Of a stretch of 31,410 nt of DNA, positions 22,034 through 30,325 are shown one piece after another. The first letter of the stretch is position 1; each line of letters starts with the position of its first letter. Origin of the DNA: CAVEFW01 sp963643505. Its GTDB lineage: Bacteria; Actinomycetota; Coriobacteriia; Coriobacteriales; Eggerthellaceae. The notes beneath the pieces are model-generated. The model did not search any database, had not been told where the DNA came from, and saw nothing but the letters and a program-made list of their open reading frames with translations. The DNA lies in NCBI GenBank assembly GCA_963643505.1, contig CAVIKF010000017.1, positions 1 to 31,410 of the forward strand. The letters run 5' to 3'. Both the position numbers and the translations under genes were made by a program.

Positions 22034-25000
22034 ATGCTAAACCATATCGACTTGATGGCAGCCTTGACCGCAGATTATCTCAACGTCTATGTTTTGCGGC
22101 CCAAAGAAGACAGTGCCGATATCATAAAGCTTGAGGGTTATGTAACGCCGGGGATCACAGACAACCCGCAGGGTTTTTCGTATTCCTCCCTTTTGCGTAA
22201 ATACGCCGAAAGTCGCGTATACAGCGAGGACGTAGACGTCTTTTTGGAAAGGCTCTCGACCGAGGCTTTGCTCGAGGCCTTCTCTGACGGACGCGAGAAT
22301 CTTGAATATGACTATCGCATCCTTGAGGATGGTGAGATCCACCATTATAAGGTGCGCTACAGCCGTATCTCGAATCCCAATGATGACCTGCGCCTTGTCG
22401 TGGCCTTCCGCAATATCGACTCCATTGTCAGTATAGGGCTCGAGCAGCGTATAAGAGGCTTGTACAACGCCTACGACGCTGTTTCAAGCATCTTCTACTC
22501 TTTGCATCGCGTCAATGTTCAGGACGGCACATATACCGACATCAAAACCACGCCGATAATCAAACAGCTGAGCGTTTCCGATTCCAACAATTATGATGCC
22601 AACGCCGATCGCATCATTCGCGGTGTTTCCTCGAGTTGGAGCCTTGACGAGGCACTGCGCTTTGTGGATAGGAACACACTCGAAGAGCGCATGGCAGGCA
22701 AAAACCACATCACCATGGAGTTCGTTTCTTATGCGGCGGAGTTATGTCGAATGCACTTCTTTAAAGAGGATGATGACGAAGCCGGCAAGCTGCATCATGT
22801 CATCTTTGGCGTGGAAAAGGTTGAGGAGGAAGAAAACCAGGCAATCGTAAACGTTCTTTCCCGAGATTATCAAAACGTATATTGGGTCAATCTAGATGAC
22901 GGTTGTTCTCGCATTCTCAAAACGGTGGGCGCTTTCAGCGATGCCATAGAAGCGAGGAGACTGAAGAAGTTCCACTACGACACGCTGTGTAAGGAATTTA
23001 ATGCCGGATATATTCACCCCGATGATCTTGAGGCGTTCGAGCATGATACCTCGCTGGAGCATCTGCGCGAGGTTTTTTGCGACAACGACGAGTTCTCCGG
23101 CAGCTGCAGGGTCTTAGTGAACGGTGAGGTTCATCATTATCGTTATGTCTACCTTAAAATGGCGAATCTCAATGCCGTTGTTGTGGGATTTCGCAATATT
23201 GACGATGTTATTGCCCAGCACGAGGCGGAGAAACAGCGCCAGCGCGAGCGTGAGCAGGCTTACCAAAAACAACTCGAGAAGCAGTTGGCGATCTTTGACA
23301 CCCTAGCCCACAACTTCAAGAACGTTTATCTGGTAGATACCAGGAACGCTACCGCAAAGGTTCTCAAGTTGGAAGACGAGTACAAAGACAATAGGCTCGA
23401 CGGCTTGATGGACATTGAGTTCCCCTACGAGAAATTGATGAACGATTGGATCGATGAGGCGTTACACCCAGACGACAAGGAGATGCTGCGGCATGCGTTA
23501 AGCATTGCCCACCTACGCGAGGTCTTTGCGGCGCAGGATGAATATATCGGCAACTACCGTATGCTGGTAAACAATCAGGTCATTCATTATCAGTTCTGCA
23601 TCAACCTTATGCAGGACAAGGTCCATCTCATTGCCGGCTTCCAAAACGTGGATACCATCATTCGGGCGCATCTGGAGGAGGAAAGGAAGCGTCTGGAAAA
23701 GGAGCAGGCCTATCAAAACCAGATGAAAGAACAATTGGTGGTCTTCGATACGCTTGCCCGCAATTTCAAGAATGTCTACTTTGCGGATTTGGAAAAAGAA
23801 ACGGTAAAGATTCTGAAGCTGAGTGATGGCTATGAGGAGCTCTTGGAAGTGGGCAGTGAGCGCGAACTTCCCTTTTACGCTCTTCGCAAACACTGGTTGG
23901 AAACCATGGTTTGCCCTGAGGACAGAGAGGAAGTTGGCAGGATTTTCGCAACGGAAAATGTCAAAAAGCTTCTTTCCTCGCAGGGAGAGTTCACCGGACA
24001 CTACCGCAGTATCATCAACGGGAAGACCCATCACTTCCAGTACAGCATGAGCAGAGTGGACGCGCCGGGCATGAAAGCCGTATTAGGCTATCAAAATGTT
24101 GATCAGATCGTCGAAGAGCATCTTGCCCGGGAACGGAAGGAACGCGAGCTGAGGGAGATGCAGCTTCGCAGGGAGAGAGAGCACGCTGAGGTCATTTCGG
24201 CTGTCTCCGCCATCTATTCAACAATTTTCATAGCGGAGATCGACACTCGCCACTATGAAGTGTTGAACAGCGTTCCGCTTATGGGAATCGTAGCCGGATC
24301 GTGCGGCAATTGGAATGACGCTAAGGAACAGGTCATTTCGGCGTTTATGGCTCCCGAAATGCGGGCTCCGATGCGGGAGTTTTTGGAGCTCGACACGCTC
24401 GCAGACAGGCTCAAAGACACAAACACCATCTCGATCGAGTATAAGGATCCTGCCAATATATGGTTTGAATCGCGATTTATTGTAAAGCGCAGGGACGAAA
24501 ACGGTGCAGCTAAGGAAGTTTTATATGTTGCCCGAGACATCACCTCTGAGAAGTTGCGCGAGTTTGAGCAACAAGAACAGCTGTCCCATGCTTTGGCGGC
24601 GGCGCAGCAGGCGAATAAAGCGAAATCAACGTTTTTGAACAGCATGTCCCATGACATCCGCACGCCCATGAATGCCATTATAGGCTTTACGGCTCTGGCG
24701 CAAACGCATATGGACGACCGGGATCAGGTGCGGGATTATCTGGCGAAGATCAGCACCTCAAGCACCCATTTGCTGAACCTTATCAATGACATTCTCGACA
24801 TGAGTCGCATTGAGAGCGGAACGGTCAAGTTGGATGAAAAGCCGATACACGTCCCGGATCTTCTTCACGACCTACGCACCATGATACAGAGCCTTGTTAA
24901 TTCGAAAAATTTGAATCTTTTTATCGACACACAAGATGTCGTCCACGAGGATGTGATAGCCGATAGATTGCGCATGAATCAGGTATTGATCAATATTGTA

Positions 25001-26161
25001 GGCAATGCCATAAAGTACACACAACCGGGCGGCGACATCATAATCCACCTTCAAGAAAAGCCTTGCTCCATAAAGAACCACACGACATATGAGCTCTCCG
25101 TGAAAGATAACGGCATCGGTATGTCTAAGGATTTTTTGGAGCACATTTTTGACACGTTCTCCAGAGAGTACAGCTCGACCGTTAGCGGCATTCAGGGGAC
25201 GGGCCTTGGTATGGCCATCACGAAAAACATTGTGGACATGATGGGTGGCACCATCACCGTTGAGAGCGAGGAGGGCAAGGGCTCTCTGTTTACGGTCACG
25301 CTTAATCTTCAACTTGCGGGCAAATCCACAAAACGCAAGCCGATCCCGGATCTTTGCGGCGCAAGGGTGCTTGTCGTGGACGATGATTTGAATACGTGCA
25401 GAAGCGTCAGCAAGATGTTGCGTGACATCGAGATGCGCCCTGATTGGACCACCTCTGGCAGGGAGGCGATCGTTCGCGCGCATGAGGCCACTGAAATCAA
25501 GGACGAGTACAAGGTTTATATCATCGACTATCTGATGCCCGACATGAACGGCATCGAAACCGTACGGCAAATCCGCAGGGTCATCAGCGAGGATGTGCCC
25601 ATTATCGTGCTTACCGCGTACGATTGGACTGAGTTTGAAAACGAAGCTAGGGAGGCGGGTGTCACTGCCTTTGTGTCCAAGCCGCTCTTCATGTCCGAGC
25701 TTTGGAGCGTTTTGGCATATCCAAACGAGGATGAGGTCGTCGAAAATCATGAGCTGAAGAACTACGATTACAGCGGCAAACATGTTCTGCTTGTGGAGGA
25801 CAATGATCTGAACAGGGAAATTGCAGCCGCGATACTTGAAGGCGCGGGCATGACGGTGGACACCGCGATCGACGGTACGGAGGCTGTGGATATCATGTAT
25901 CGTGCGGCTGAAGACGAATACGACCTGATTTTTATGGACATTCAGATGCCGAAGATGAACGGGTATATCGCAACACATGAGATACGCACGTTCGCGAACA
26001 ACAGAAAGGCAAACATTCCTATCGTTGCAATGACTGCAAACGCTTTCGACGAGGACAGGAAGAAATCCCTTGAAGCCGGAATGAACGGCCATATCGCAAA
26101 GCCTATCAGCATCGACGAGATAGCCAGGACCCTTGACTCCATATTTACGGAGAATCAATAG
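22034..26161 (+). CDS. Giant soluble hybrid histidine kinase with about six tandem sensory repeats and two receivers
   Basis: 1375 aa, no membrane segments. Residues 1-840 are about six divergent PAS-like repeats of 125-145 residues (roughly 12-137, 140-270, 272-395, 418-546, 569-696, 719-839). The best conserved share NFKNVY or DYQNVY near the start, HLREVF in the middle, a V/I-NGEVHHY strand, and end GFRNIDDVI or GFQNVDTII, joined by Glu/Arg/Gln coiled coils. HisKA follows with His873 (SMSHDIRTPMNAIIGF), an ATPase domain (NIVGNAIKYTQPGG, DNGIGM, GTGLGMAI), receiver 1 with Asp1165 (YIIDYLMPDMNG) and receiver 2 with Asp1302 (FMDIQMP). It lies 72 nt after the membrane kinase and is probably in the same operon. 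Confidence 0.9.
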   Translation: MLNHIDLMAALTADYLNVYVLRPKEDSADIIKLEGYVTPGITDNPQGFSYSSLLRKYAESRVYSEDVDVFLERLSTEALLEAFSDGRENLEYDYRILEDGEIHHYKVRYSRISNPNDDLRLVVAFRNIDSIVSIGLEQRIRGLYNAYDAVSSIFYSLHRVNVQDGTYTDIKTTPIIKQLSVSDSNNYDANADRIIRGVSSSWSLDEALRFVDRNTLEERMAGKNHITMEFVSYAAELCRMHFFKEDDDEAGKLHHVIFGVEKVEEEENQAIVNVLSRDYQNVYWVNLDDGCSRILKTVGAFSDAIEARRLKKFHYDTLCKEFNAGYIHPDDLEAFEHDTSLEHLREVFCDNDEFSGSCRVLVNGEVHHYRYVYLKMANLNAVVVGFRNIDDVIAQHEAEKQRQREREQAYQKQLEKQLAIFDTLAHNFKNVYLVDTRNATAKVLKLEDEYKDNRLDGLMDIEFPYEKLMNDWIDEALHPDDKEMLRHALSIAHLREVFAAQDEYIGNYRMLVNNQVIHYQFCINLMQDKVHLIAGFQNVDTIIRAHLEEERKRLEKEQAYQNQMKEQLVVFDTLARNFKNVYFADLEKETVKILKLSDGYEELLEVGSERELPFYALRKHWLETMVCPEDREEVGRIFATENVKKLLSSQGEFTGHYRSIINGKTHHFQYSMSRVDAPGMKAVLGYQNVDQIVEEHLARERKERELREMQLRREREHAEVISAVSAIYSTIFIAEIDTRHYEVLNSVPLMGIVAGSCGNWNDAKEQVISAFMAPEMRAPMREFLELDTLADRLKDTNTISIEYKDPANIWFESRFIVKRRDENGAAKEVLYVARDITSEKLREFEQQEQLSHALAAAQQANKAKSTFLNSMSHDIRTPMNAIIGFTALAQTHMDDRDQVRDYLAKISTSSTHLLNLINDILDMSRIESGTVKLDEKPIHVPDLLHDLRTMIQSLVNSKNLNLFIDTQDVVHEDVIADRLRMNQVLINIVGNAIKYTQPGGDIIIHLQEKPCSIKNHTTYELSVKDNGIGMSKDFLEHIFDTFSREYSSTVSGIQGTGLGMAITKNIVDMMGGTITVESEEGKGSLFTVTLNLQLAGKSTKRKPIPDLCGARVLVVDDDLNTCRSVSKMLRDIEMRPDWTTSGREAIVRAHEATEIKDEYKVYIIDYLMPDMNGIETVRQIRRVISEDVPIIVLTAYDWTEFENEAREAGVTAFVSKPLFMSELWSVLAYPNEDEVVENHELKNYDYSGKHVLLVEDNDLNREIAAAILEGAGMTVDTAIDGTEAVDIMYRAAEDEYDLIFMDIQMPKMNGYIATHEIRTFANNRKANIPIVAMTANAFDEDRKKSLEAGMNGHIAKPISIDEIARTLDSIFTENQ

Positions 26162-26205
26162 GGGGTTGAACAGGGGACGGAGGAGTGTTCAACCCGCCTT
26201 TTTTA
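26162..26205 (+). terminator. REP hairpin acting as terminator of the kinase operon
   Basis: The first REP copy starts 3 nt after the kinase stop codon. Its stem is extended to GGGTTGAACA / TGTTCAACCC (10 bp) and is followed by GCCTTTTTTAC. The second copy is likewise followed by CGCCTTTTTTG. Confidence 0.65.
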
Positions 26206-26326
26206 CATGAACAGGGGACGGAGGAGTGTTCAACCCGCCTTTTTTGTGAAAAGATGAACACTCCTCCGTCCCCCGTTCACGCACGTTCAACCCCCCGGTT
26301 GAACACTCCTCCGTCCCCTGTTCAAC
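26165..26326. repeat. REP element cluster C (four copies, two in each orientation)
   Basis: Copies: 26165-26193 (+, perfect GTTGAACA/TGTTCAAC arms), 26208-26232 (+), 26255-26279 (-, one extra C) and 26298-26326 (-, perfect). The centre is again GGGGACGGAGGAG. The paired inverted arrangement is BIME-like. It lies 22 kb from the RAYT gene, so the family is dispersed. Confidence 0.95.
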
Positions 26327-26459
26327 CCCTAAGAGGCCGACACGAATACTCGAAGTTTTGTGCGTGAAACCTCTAACAACGGCCGTCCAATGTCTACTCT
26401 GACGCTAAAATGACAATATTGATGCATGGACGTGCTTGTTGTGAGAGGAGAGAGACAAC

Positions 26460-28592
26460 ATGACAACCATCAAGTCTGTGTGCGGCGGCTGCCACAACAG
26501 TTGCCCCATCATGGTCGAAATCGAGAATAATCGCGTGGTGCGCGTGAGCGGCGCACCGGGGGATCCACGTACCGGCGGCGCCATTTGCTCGAAGGGCCAG
26601 GCCGGCCCCCAGATAGCCCACGACCCTCGACGTCTGATGTATCCTGTGCGTCGCGTAGGCGAGCGGGGAAGTGGCAAGTGGGAACGTGTGAGCTGGGACG
26701 ACGCGCTCGCTGAGCTCGCGAGCAAGATGCGGGAGGCTATCGAGAGGCAAGGTCCTCGCTCTGTCGGGTTCATCCGAGGACAGGCACCAGGATGGGGATT
26801 TTCCTATGACATGACACAGCGCCTTGCCCACACGGTGGGTACCGATGTCGGCATGGGCGCGTCCGAATGCTTCGTGCCACGTGCCGTCGCCGAGGGGATG
26901 ACGTATGGCGGCATGCCCTCGCACTGCGACTACGAACATGCGGATTTGCTCATCTTTTGGGGGAAGCAGCCCGCGTTCAGCGTCGCGCCCTCGCTAAGGA
27001 AGATATACGACGCCCACGACCGGGGTGCTCGCCTCGTCTGTGTCGACCCGCTGCACTTCCACCTCGCGGCCACAGCGGACAAGGTGCTCCAACCAGAGCC
27101 GGGTACCGATCTGGCAGTCATGCTTGCGATGATATACGTCATCGTCGAGCGCGGACTGTGGGACGGTGCGTTTGTGGATGCATACACCAACGACCCGGGG
27201 CTCAAACGCCTGTCAGCCCATGTTCGCGGCGCAAACAACCAGGGCATCGCCTACACACCCGAGTGGGCGGAGGGGATCAGCGGCGTTCCGGTGGCCGACA
27301 TCCGCGAGCTAGCCGTGGAATATGCGACCACGAAGCGGGCCGGGATCGTTTCCGGTCACGGCCTCGAGGGTCGCGTGAACGTGACGCAGACGACGCGCGC
27401 GCTTTGCATATTGCGAATCATCACGGGTCATCTCGACCGTAAGGGCTGCGACGTCTTCACCCCGAAAAGCCCCGACCGCGACCCCAACTTTACGATGATG
27501 GACCACGTGGTGCCAGGCTTTGAGCCCAAACATCCCACCAAGATGTTCCACGTACCTCCCTACAACCACCCAGATTCGAGTTGGCCTTTGCTTTTCGGCG
27601 GCCAGGGGCTTTTGCCCACGCCCGACGTGTACCGCCTCATGCATGAAGGCAAGCTCGAAGTGGCCATATTCCAGGGCGCGAACATCATGGTGACGCAGCC
27701 CCAACCCGACGTCACGCGCGAGGCCATGTCGCATGTTGGCTACATCGCCGTAATCGACCCGTACCTGTGCGAGACCGCCGAGCTAGCAGACCTGGTGTTG
27801 CCCGCCGCGACCTATCTCGAGCGCACCGAACCGGAGTGGTTTAAGTCCGACGTGTGGTTGCCTTTGCTCACCTTGCGCCAGAAATGCGTCGAGGTGGGGG
27901 AGGCCTTGCCCGACACGCAAATCATGATACTGCTTGGCCGGGCGCTCGGGTACACAGAAGAGTTCCCGACAGAGGACATCGACTACTATATCGACGCCGA
28001 CCTGGCTCCTTCCGGGTTTACGGTCTCCCAACTGCGAGAATGCCCACACGGCATCCCATTCGGCAAGATAGAGTACGAGAAGTTCAAAAAGGTTGGGTTC
28101 CGCTCGCCCGGCGGCAAAGCGAACATCTGGAGCGAGGTCCTCGAGGAAAACGGGTTCGACCCGTTGCCAAGCTGGATCGAACCTTGCGAGTCCGCACGGG
28201 CCAAGCCTGAGGTGGCCCGCGACTACCCTTGCGTGCTTTTCACGGGACGCAGCGGCCCCATGTACGTACACGAGCAACGCCGCACCATCCCGTGGCTGCG
28301 TGAGATGCAACCTGACCCGTATCTTTGGATCAACAGCGCCTGGGCGCGTGAGCTGGGAATCGAGGACGGCGAGCTGGTCGAGGTGTCCTCGCCGCGCGGC
28401 AAGATACGCATCAAAGCCGAGCCGACGCCCATCATCAAGCGAGGTTGGTTGTACGTCCCTGGCGGCTGGAATGAGGCAAACTACAACGTCATGGGCATCG
28501 ACGACGTGCTCGATCCCATCTCCAGTCAGGCCAACTACACCATGTGTGCCGGACGCGTAGACAAGATCACTGAGAAGGGCCAGGTGAGATAA
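26460..28592 (+). CDS. Molybdopterin oxidoreductase catalytic subunit (DMSO reductase family), no Tat signal
   Basis: 710 aa. An N-terminal [4Fe-4S] motif uses C8, C11, C15 and C43 (VCGGCHNSC ... AICSKGQ). The probable metal ligand is Cys137 in MGASECFVP. Molybdopterin-binding blocks follow (LLIFWGKQPAFS, VDPLHFHLA, PGTDLAVMLAM, and the C-terminal domain from LFTGRSGPMYVHEQRR). The protein starts almost at the first cluster, with no twin-arginine signal, so it should act in the cytoplasm. With the next two genes it forms an ABC-type respiratory complex. The Cys ligand and lack of Tat resemble soluble family members such as acetylene hydratase; the substrate cannot be assigned. GAGAGGAGAG precedes ATG. 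Confidence 0.9.
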   Translation: MTTIKSVCGGCHNSCPIMVEIENNRVVRVSGAPGDPRTGGAICSKGQAGPQIAHDPRRLMYPVRRVGERGSGKWERVSWDDALAELASKMREAIERQGPRSVGFIRGQAPGWGFSYDMTQRLAHTVGTDVGMGASECFVPRAVAEGMTYGGMPSHCDYEHADLLIFWGKQPAFSVAPSLRKIYDAHDRGARLVCVDPLHFHLAATADKVLQPEPGTDLAVMLAMIYVIVERGLWDGAFVDAYTNDPGLKRLSAHVRGANNQGIAYTPEWAEGISGVPVADIRELAVEYATTKRAGIVSGHGLEGRVNVTQTTRALCILRIITGHLDRKGCDVFTPKSPDRDPNFTMMDHVVPGFEPKHPTKMFHVPPYNHPDSSWPLLFGGQGLLPTPDVYRLMHEGKLEVAIFQGANIMVTQPQPDVTREAMSHVGYIAVIDPYLCETAELADLVLPAATYLERTEPEWFKSDVWLPLLTLRQKCVEVGEALPDTQIMILLGRALGYTEEFPTEDIDYYIDADLAPSGFTVSQLRECPHGIPFGKIEYEKFKKVGFRSPGGKANIWSEVLEENGFDPLPSWIEPCESARAKPEVARDYPCVLFTGRSGPMYVHEQRRTIPWLREMQPDPYLWINSAWARELGIEDGELVEVSSPRGKIRIKAEPTPIIKRGWLYVPGGWNEANYNVMGIDDVLDPISSQANYTMCAGRVDKITEKGQVR

Positions 28593-28594
28593 GT

Positions 28595-29122
28595 ATGCAG
28601 TACGCTTTCCATTTCAACGTGAACCGTTGTGCGCAATGCTTCGCTTGCGAGGTGGCGTGCAAATCCGCCCACGGCTGCAGGCCCCATGTCCAAGAGGAGC
28701 CGGGTACGTCTGGACCAAGGTATCGCCAGGTCGTCGAGCTGAAAAGCGAGGATGGAGCTGTACCCATACAGTATGTGTCGATGGCATGCATGCACTGTGG
28801 CGATGCCGCGTGCATGGCGGTTTGTCCTGCGCACGCCATTCACCGTGACCCTGATTTCGGGGCAGTGCTAGTCGACCGCAGCAGGTGTCTTGGATGTCGT
28901 TATTGCTCCTGGGCCTGCGAGTTCGGAGCGCCCCAATTCGATCGCGACGGCCTCATGACAAAGTGCGACATGTGTATCGACCGCCTTCGTGCGGGGCTCA
29001 AGCCGGCTTGCGTGGAGAGCTGTTGCGGTGGCGCCATCTCGCTCGAGGCGATCGAATCAGGTCGCAACGCCGTACGGGAGCAGGCGGCCAAACGCATGTC
29101 AGTCGCAAGGGGCTTGATGTAG
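28595..29122 (+). CDS. DmsB-like four-cluster iron-sulfur subunit
   Basis: 175 aa. Sixteen Cys form four [4Fe-4S] clusters: C12/15/18/22, then C65/68/73/77, C98/101/104/108 and C124/127/139/143, in the order usual for DmsB/PhsB/NrfC-type proteins. It would pass electrons between the membrane anchor and the catalytic subunit. Its ATG lies 2 nt after the stop of the catalytic gene, so the two are translated together. It is slightly shorter than DmsB and lacks a C-terminal extension. Confidence 0.92.
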   Translation: MQYAFHFNVNRCAQCFACEVACKSAHGCRPHVQEEPGTSGPRYRQVVELKSEDGAVPIQYVSMACMHCGDAACMAVCPAHAIHRDPDFGAVLVDRSRCLGCRYCSWACEFGAPQFDRDGLMTKCDMCIDRLRAGLKPACVESCCGGAISLEAIESGRNAVREQAAKRMSVARGLM

Positions 29123-29131
29123 GAGGCCGGC

Positions 29132-29950
29132 GTGTCCGTACCTTTAAATCAGGAGGCAAAAGGCGAGGGCGCGCTCATCGTGTTCACGACGTGCGTCCCC
29201 GCATCGTGGGGGCTGTCCCTCACCGCGCTTATCTTTGGGGGCGGTGAGGCGCCGGCTTTCCTCGCAATCGCGTTGGCAAGCGTCGGGATGGTCGGCTCCG
29301 TCACACACTTAGCAAAGCCTTTACGTGCGCCGACGTCCCTACGCAACCTCAAGACCTCCTGGCTATCGCGTGAGATCGCGGCCGTGTCGGTGTTTTGGGC
29401 ATTTTTGGCCCTGTGGGCGATGGGGGAGATGGCAGGTTTGCCTTTTGCCTCCCTCGCAGGTCGCACATTCGCCGTTATATCGGGCGCCTTGCTTTTATGG
29501 GTTATTGCCAGGGCGTACAAGGTGTCAACCCGGCCGGCTTGGATGGGACATGAATGCCTGGTCGAACTCGTCGCTTGTGGACTTGGCGCGGGAAATGCCG
29601 CCTTTGGCGCTTGCACATTGGAAGCGATTGGCTGTCTTTGGGTGCCCGGGGTGGTCTTCGCGACGGCGGGACTTGTGCTTGATGTGTATTCCCACAAAAA
29701 CAGACGCGCCAGGCTTGCGTCGTTGCGGGGAGATTACGACGAGCGCATTCAGCTGACCTTGGAAAGCTATGACAGGCTTTGGGGAAAGGTTCAGGTCCTC
29801 TGGGCCATCGAGACCGTTGCCGTGGTGGTCTCGGCTGCGACGCTTTGGTGGCCTGCTGCAGCTCTCCAACTTGTTGCCCACGGTATGCACAGGCAAATCT
29901 TTTATGACCTGCCTGTGCAAGTAAGGTACGTGGCGCGTCTCAGGAAGTGA
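29132..29950 (+). CDS. DmsC-like membrane anchor subunit
   Basis: 272 aa from GTG 29132, preceded by AGGAGG at 29121-29126, which overlaps the stop of the Fe-S gene. About eight hydrophobic segments. THLAKPLRAPTSLRNLKTSW followed by LSREI is the DmsC hallmark block after the second segment. It should exchange electrons with menaquinol and hold the complex at the membrane. With a catalytic subunit that has no Tat signal, the complex would face the cytoplasm. This differs from textbook DmsABC. Confidence 0.88.
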   Translation: MSVPLNQEAKGEGALIVFTTCVPASWGLSLTALIFGGGEAPAFLAIALASVGMVGSVTHLAKPLRAPTSLRNLKTSWLSREIAAVSVFWAFLALWAMGEMAGLPFASLAGRTFAVISGALLLWVIARAYKVSTRPAWMGHECLVELVACGLGAGNAAFGACTLEAIGCLWVPGVVFATAGLVLDVYSHKNRRARLASLRGDYDERIQLTLESYDRLWGKVQVLWAIETVAVVVSAATLWWPAAALQLVAHGMHRQIFYDLPVQVRYVARLRK

Positions 29951-29993
29951 TTGTTCGCATAATCTCTGCAATCGGAGTTCATAAGGGAGTCGC

Positions 29994-30148
29994 ATGTACT
30001 CTTACGAAGAGAGAATGAGGGCCGTGTGGCTTCTTGTGAAGCACGGCATGAGCTGCATGGCAGTAATTAACGAGCTCGGATACCCTCGCGCGTCCTATTG
30101 ATGAGTTGATACAGAGAGTACGAGGAGAGCGGCGACCTCTCGACGTGA
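29994..30148 (+). pseudogene. Broken transposase OrfA fragment (IS3-like)
   Basis: ATG 29994 opens 35 codons (MYSYEERMRAVWLLVKHGMS, then a second part ending ELGYPRASY) up to TGA 30099. In another frame 30110-30148 reads YREYEESGDLST before a stop. Together they match the N-terminal helix-turn-helix of IS3-type OrfA proteins found in Coriobacteriia, broken by a stop and a frameshift and missing the rest. No OrfB or terminal repeats are visible. The remainder up to 30325 contains no gene. Confidence 0.7.
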
Positions 30149-30325
30149 CGCCGAGTCTCACCCGGGAGTCGATCCCTGCGTCCTGTTTGCGGGGTCCAAT
30201 TTAGAGTCCGTTTTAATTCGATTTGCAAAAAAATTCGCTTACGCGCTTCTTTCCCCCCCTACGACGTCGTGTAGCATCTGAATCAGTGATAACAGTTCGC
30301 ACCTGACCCGAGGGGGGGGAGAAAA

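Noticed and set aside
24872..26158. 428-codon open frame on the minus strand
   Set aside because: It lies wholly antisense to the receiver and ATPase domains of the giant kinase and has no recognisable motif or RBS.
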